Translations under genes and position numbers: made by a program
Assembly (NCBI GenBank): GCA_015490215.1
Contig: WFYH01000177.1
Coordinates: 1-16,791 of the forward strand
From: Aquificaceae bacterium
GTDB taxonomy: Bacteria > Aquificota > Aquificia > Aquificales > Aquificaceae
Direction of reading: 5' to 3'
DNA: 16,791 nt
Notes under the pieces: generated by a model
What the model saw: only the letters and a program-made list of their open reading frames with translations
Told to the model about the DNA's origin: nothing
Database searches by the model: none
Part shown: piece after piece, positions 13,536 to 16,791 of the stretch
How the letters are laid out: each line of letters begins with the position of its first letter
Position numbering within the stretch: position 1 is the stretch's first letter

Positions 13536-14611
13536 AGGGGATCCTCCCCTGCGTAATCGCCGCTGGCAAAGTAAGCCCTCGCTCTGGAGTTGCCGTTGCA
13601 GATGTCCAAGTGGTTGCAGTTTTCACACTTACCCTTTACCCTGCGGGGCTTTTCCCTTAAAAAGCTTAAAAGCCCGTTGGAGTTCCATATCTCCCCAAAG
13701 CTCTTTTCTCTTACGTTCCCCACAGAATGGAAGAAGAAGGGGTCGGGCTTCACGTTACCCCTGTGGTCTATATTAACGAGCCTTACCCCCGCCTGATTTC
13801 CGCCCCAAGCCTTTAAAATTTCCAGCAAATTGTCCGCCCTTTCGGGGTATCTCTCCTTAAAGATGCGATAGAGGACTACGGCGTCCGCCTCGTTGTTTCC
13901 CGTAACCACGTCCACTGGGATACCCTTTTCAATAAAGTCAAGGGCGGTTCTGATTATGAATTCAACAGTCTTTCTGTATTCCTCCCTTTCCACCTGCGAG
14001 AGCCTTTTGCCCCTACCCGCATATACAAGATGAGAGATGTAAACTTTGGTAACACCGAGCTCCTGAGCCAGCTCAAAGATAAAGGGCAAAGAGTGAGCGG
14101 TCTGCTCGGTGAGGGTGAACCTCAGCCCCGTCTTTATACCCTCTTTTAGGCACAGCATGAGAGCGTTCAGGGAGGTTTCAAAGGCGTGCCTTTTGCCCCT
14201 GAAGCGGTCGTGGACCTCTGGTGTCCCGTCTATGCTTATACCTACGTAGTCGTAGTGCCTTTTTATGGTCTTCACGCTCTCCTTGGTTATGAGTAAACCG
14301 TTCGTAGAGAGATAGGTTTTTATCCCGAGGTTTCTCAAAAGCCGGGATATTTCGTGGATGTCCTCCCTAAGAAGGGGTTCGCCCCCCGAGAGGATAGCAA
14401 ACTTCACCCCTTCCTTTGCAAGCTGACGGGCTACCCTATCAACCTCTTCAAAGGTAAGCTCTTGGCTTTTGTCCTGATTTGCGGAAGAGTAGCAGTGTTT
14501 GCAGTAAAGGTTACAGCGGTTGGTCAGGTTCCAAATAAGGATTAAACCTGCGGGAGGTCTGTAGGTCCTACCTTCAAGAGCCATACGGGCAAATTCGCTT
14601 ACCCTCAGCAT
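13523..14611 (-). CDS. nirJ: Heme d1 biosynthesis radical SAM protein NirJ
   Basis: NirJ is thought to convert the two propionate side chains of rings A and B to oxo groups on the path to heme d1. The 362 residues carry the radical SAM cluster motif CNLYCKHC (Cys33, Cys37, Cys40), SGGEP (75-79) for S-adenosylmethionine binding, a TIM-barrel-like middle, and a Cys-rich end (Cys329, Cys332, Cys338, Cys360) that can bind an auxiliary cluster as in SPASM/twitch proteins. Similar proteins serve heme synthesis (AhbC, AhbD) and peptide maturation, but the nir context decides. The ATG lies one base after the stop of the V4R gene, with GGAG shortly upstream. It is cytoplasmic. Confidence 0.93.
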   Translation of the reverse strand: MLRVSEFARMALEGRTYRPPAGLILIWNLTNRCNLYCKHCYSSANQDKSQELTFEEVDRVARQLAKEGVKFAILSGGEPLLREDIHEISRLLRNLGIKTYLSTNGLLITKESVKTIKRHYDYVGISIDGTPEVHDRFRGKRHAFETSLNALMLCLKEGIKTGLRFTLTEQTAHSLPFIFELAQELGVTKVYISHLVYAGRGKRLSQVEREEYRKTVEFIIRTALDFIEKGIPVDVVTGNNEADAVVLYRIFKERYPERADNLLEILKAWGGNQAGVRLVNIDHRGNVKPDPFFFHSVGNVREKSFGEIWNSNGLLSFLREKPRRVKGKCENCNHLDICNGNSRARAYFASGDYAGEDPLCYL

Positions 14612-14612
14612 T

Positions 14613-15095
14613 TCACAGCTCCACAGTAACCTGACAGGTCCCTTCGCCCATAGCGTTGCACTTGGTTTCGGTAGCCTTTACCCTCTTTCCGAGGAAGGCT
14701 TCAAAGAGACCCGCCACTATACCCGTTTCAAAGTGGCATATCCTCATACCTATGTTGGGCATTCCCGAACAGGTGATGCACTCGTCAAGTCTGAGAACAG
14801 CTTTCTCCTTGTTTAGATCTTCAACCACCAGAATCCCGAGTTTCTCCTCCTTGGCGAAGTCAGAAACCTTTTCCAAAAACCTGTTCACATCTTCATCCAG
14901 CAAATTCCTTGCCAAAGATAGACCTAGTTGCCTGCCCGCATTCAAAAAGAGCATGGACGCCCCCTTGTCGCCCACTATTTCCTTCAGGTATTCCCCCGAA
15001 TAAAGCCTGAAGGCACGAAAGATAAGGATAGGAATGTCCTCCCCCAGCTGGGGTCTGTCCACAGAGCTAATCGCCTTTAGCAAGTCTTGCTTCAT
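14613..15095 (-). CDS. V4R-domain protein within the heme d1 operon
   Basis: The 160 residues end in a V4R (4-vinyl reductase) domain, about 100-158, recognised from CHFETGIVAGLFEAFLG and ETKCNAMGEGTCQV. V4R domains occur in BchJ of bacteriochlorophyll synthesis, in XylR/DmpR sensor halves and in archaeal proteins, and bind small hydrophobic or aromatic ligands. Cys106, Cys109 (CITC), Cys120, Cys146 and Cys154 could hold a metal. The N-terminal part is a helical region (about 20-85) as in other V4R proteins. The ATG at 15095 has GGAGGGG upstream and lies 29 bases inside the nirN-like gene, so translation is coupled. There is no signal peptide, so it is cytoplasmic. Standard nir clusters, as I know them, lack such a gene; a role in handling a tetrapyrrole intermediate is inference. 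Confidence 0.82.
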   Translation of the reverse strand: MKQDLLKAISSVDRPQLGEDIPILIFRAFRLYSGEYLKEIVGDKGASMLFLNAGRQLGLSLARNLLDEDVNRFLEKVSDFAKEEKLGILVVEDLNKEKAVLRLDECITCSGMPNIGMRICHFETGIVAGLFEAFLGKRVKATETKCNAMGEGTCQVTVEL

Positions 15096-16761
15096 CTTTT
15101 AGCCCCTCCATAAAGCTCATTATCGCCTCCAGCTCTTTTGAAGAGATATTTATCTTTGGCATTGCGTTTTCTTTGTATCCCAACAGTTTTGAAGTCTCCT
15201 CCGGGTTTAGAATCTGGGAGGCTATCAGCTCCTTGGATCTTTTCAGGGCTATATCCCTGAGGGGTGGTCCGAATGCTTCTTCGGTGGGGTGGTGACAACC
15301 CCAACATTTGGACATGAAAACCTCGTATCCAAGCAGGGAAGGGTAAAACTTCCTCGTCTTAAGAACAAAATTGTATTTCCCGGCGGGGTGCTGAGCAGGT
15401 AGGGTTTTAAACCTTTCAAGGGTGATCGGATCTACCACCAAAAGGGAAGGATCCTTTCCCAAAAGGCTCACGTAAGCGTAGTTTCCTTCGGGTGAAAACT
15501 CCACATGGGTGGCTATGCCTCCGAAGGAAACCCTCCTGACCGATAGGGTTTTCTTATCTATAAGGGCGAAACCTTCCCTTCCAAGGTCAACCCACAGCTC
15601 CGGAACCCCGGGGGAGGTCCTCACGAAAAACCCCTTTCCTCCCACCTTCAGAGTTTTTTCCAACCTCCAGTCATACATCCTCCATACGGTAACCTCGGAG
15701 GAACTTACATGCCTTGTGGCAAAGTAAAAGCCCCCGTCCGAATACCAAAAGGCGGAGGAAAACAGATGTGGCATGGATTTTACCTTCGCCTCAAAGACCT
15801 TCCTACCCTCGGAGAGTCTGTAAACATATAGTTTTGACTCTTGGCGGGATGTTCCGACTATGAACTCTTCAAAGGGATCTATAAAAAAATCCTCAAGGGG
15901 TGCTTCCGTTTTAAGGGTCTTTTCTCTTCCTCTGGAATCAAGAAGGGCTATGCGGGAAATATCCCTGTAGGTCAGGACAAACTCGTAACCTTTTGCTTTT
16001 GTTACCTCGTAAACCGCTGAAGGTTTTCCCTCAAGGGTCCTCTCCCGAAGGGGAACCAGATCCTCCGACAGGAAAACTATCTTTTTTGGGAGGGTGCAGG
16101 CAACCGCAAGGGTTTTAGTCCTCACGGAAAAGGCGATGTTTCTGAGATATATACAGGGTCTTACCTTAGCTTTGGGTTTCATTTCTTTCAGATCGTAGGA
16201 GATAACCCATCCGTCTCTGGCGGGGACAAAAAAGACGTCCCCCTCGGGAGAGAACTTCACACCTCCGTGAACGTTTTTAAAGGGAAAGCTGTCCAAAACC
16301 CGAGTTCCCTCCAAAAGGTAAACGGTCCCTCCCTTGTCCACGAAGACCACCAGATCTTTTAGGTTTTTAAACCTTTTCCCTCTTTTTTCCCTTTTTATTG
16401 GGGCATAGCTCCTTTTAACCTCCTCCAGATCGTAGTTTATGCTTCCGAGGGGCTTTCTTATGTAGTCTATGAGGGCATTCAGCTGGTCGTCTGTAAGTTC
16501 AGGGAAGGAGGGCATGGTGGTAGAAGGTATACCCTCCCTTATTACCCTTTTGAGGTATTCGTCGCTTTTTCTCTTCAGAAACTCGGCGCCCAAAGGGGGC
16601 GCTATCCTGCCTATCCTGTCCTCGTGGTGGCACTTGGCACAGAGGGTGTTGTAGATCTCTTGAGGAGATTTTGCAAAAGTTGGAAAAAGGAAAAGAAAAA
16701 AGAGGGGAAGGGAGGGGGCGAGGGAGCGCAGTGAGATGAGAGGGGCCACTTTTTCCTTCAT
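15067..16761 (-). CDS. nirN: NirN-like protein: cytochrome c, d1-type propeller, second cytochrome c
   Basis: NirN oxidises a propionate of dihydro-heme d1 to the acrylate of heme d1 in the periplasm. The 564 residues show a signal peptide (about 1-30, cut near TFA), an N-terminal cytochrome c domain (CAKCH 41-45, probable axial Met83 in TTMPSF), a d1-type propeller (about 135-475) with NVHGGVKFSPEGDVFF giving a probable d1-ligand His165, and a second cytochrome c domain at the C-terminus (CWGCH 486-490, probable axial Met534 in NAMPKI). Usual NirN is about 490 residues with one heme c, so the second domain is extra. The pair of active-site His residues of NirS does not appear at the matching places (Phe333 and the GGKGFF segment), arguing against nitrite reductase. 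The ATG overlaps the upstream stop by one base. Confidence 0.88.
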   Translation of the reverse strand: MKEKVAPLISLRSLAPSLPLFFLFLFPTFAKSPQEIYNTLCAKCHHEDRIGRIAPPLGAEFLKRKSDEYLKRVIREGIPSTTMPSFPELTDDQLNALIDYIRKPLGSINYDLEEVKRSYAPIKREKRGKRFKNLKDLVVFVDKGGTVYLLEGTRVLDSFPFKNVHGGVKFSPEGDVFFVPARDGWVISYDLKEMKPKAKVRPCIYLRNIAFSVRTKTLAVACTLPKKIVFLSEDLVPLRERTLEGKPSAVYEVTKAKGYEFVLTYRDISRIALLDSRGREKTLKTEAPLEDFFIDPFEEFIVGTSRQESKLYVYRLSEGRKVFEAKVKSMPHLFSSAFWYSDGGFYFATRHVSSSEVTVWRMYDWRLEKTLKVGGKGFFVRTSPGVPELWVDLGREGFALIDKKTLSVRRVSFGGIATHVEFSPEGNYAYVSLLGKDPSLLVVDPITLERFKTLPAQHPAGKYNFVLKTRKFYPSLLGYEVFMSKCWGCHHPTEEAFGPPLRDIALKRSKELIASQILNPEETSKLLGYKENAMPKINISSKELEAIMSFMEGLKDEARLAKGD

Positions 16762-16791
16762 CAGTAGATATCCTTCATGGTGGTGTAGACG
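16761..16791 (-). CDS. nirS: Last nine codons of an upstream gene, probably cytochrome cd1 nitrite reductase
   Basis: The frame reads VYTTMKDIY followed by TGA (16763-16761) and overlaps the next ATG by one base. Cytochrome cd1 nitrite reductases end in sequences like VYNTQHDVY, so a NirS C-terminus is the best match, and the neighbours are heme d1 genes. Nine residues are too few for certainty. NirS would be the enzyme that uses the heme d1 made by this operon. Confidence 0.55.
   Translation of the reverse strand, partial: VYTTMKDIY

Noticed and set aside
15067..16761. Second cytochrome cd1 nitrite reductase
   Set aside because: The NirS active-site His pair is missing and a C-terminal cytochrome c domain is present; a NirN-like role fits better.
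1..16791. CRISPR array or long direct repeats
   Set aside because: No regularly spaced repeats were seen; the only long similarity is between the two ferredoxin genes and among tRNA genes.

Overview
The window comes from a thermophilic, chemolithoautotrophic bacterium of the Aquificales, most likely Hydrogenobacter or a close relative. The reasons are: two tandem acidic single-cluster [4Fe-4S] ferredoxins of the kind used in the reductive TCA cycle; a fumarate reductase/succinate dehydrogenase iron-sulfur subunit next to them; a cytochrome cd1-type denitrification cluster with a fused NirD-L siroheme decarboxylase, an arrangement I recall from H. thermophilus; Lys/Glu-rich proteins; and extreme gene compaction. 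The species is an inference, since no database search was possible.

Left end (1-1881): a 5'-truncated tnpB (IS200/IS605-type) on the minus strand abuts, at about position 600, an N-terminally truncated RelB/DinJ-type antitoxin on the plus strand with no toxin beside it. The next gene is dprA (minus), whose promoter has a perfect TATAAT box almost at the start codon.

Centre left (1959-5839, plus strand): tRNA-CAU, a coiled-coil zinc-ribbon protein, a YihY/BrkB membrane protein, tRNA-Thr(CGT), an unrecognised 111-residue membrane protein, tRNA-Gly(CCC) and glmS. Each tRNA ends 10-13 bases before a start codon, so this looks like one mixed tRNA/mRNA transcript. glmS converges on and overlaps argF (minus).

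Centre right (6895-10163, plus strand): ferredoxin, ferredoxin, a metallo-beta-lactamase-fold protein, a frdB/sdhB-type subunit and radA, with overlapping or near-abutting genes. Low-potential electron carriers sit beside a fumarate/succinate enzyme subunit and a recombination protein.

Right end (10160-16791, minus strand): a compact nir operon. In transcription order it holds the last codons of a gene ending like nirS, a NirN-like protein with an additional C-terminal cytochrome c domain, a V4R-domain protein, nirJ, nirF, a SUMT (nirE/cobA role), fused nirDL and a TetR-family regulator. All junctions overlap or lie within one base. The set covers much of heme d1 synthesis: SUMT makes precorrin-2, NirDL decarboxylates siroheme, NirJ modifies the ring propionates, and NirF and NirN act on late d1 intermediates in the periplasm. 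The most novel elements are the NirN-cytochrome c fusion, the V4R protein inside the heme d1 operon, and the terminal TetR gene with a perfect 14-bp palindrome in its overlap with nirDL.

No gene-free stretch exceeds 300 bases; the longest is 6747-6894, which holds two promoter regions. I saw no CRISPR array, rRNA or convincing intrinsic terminator.
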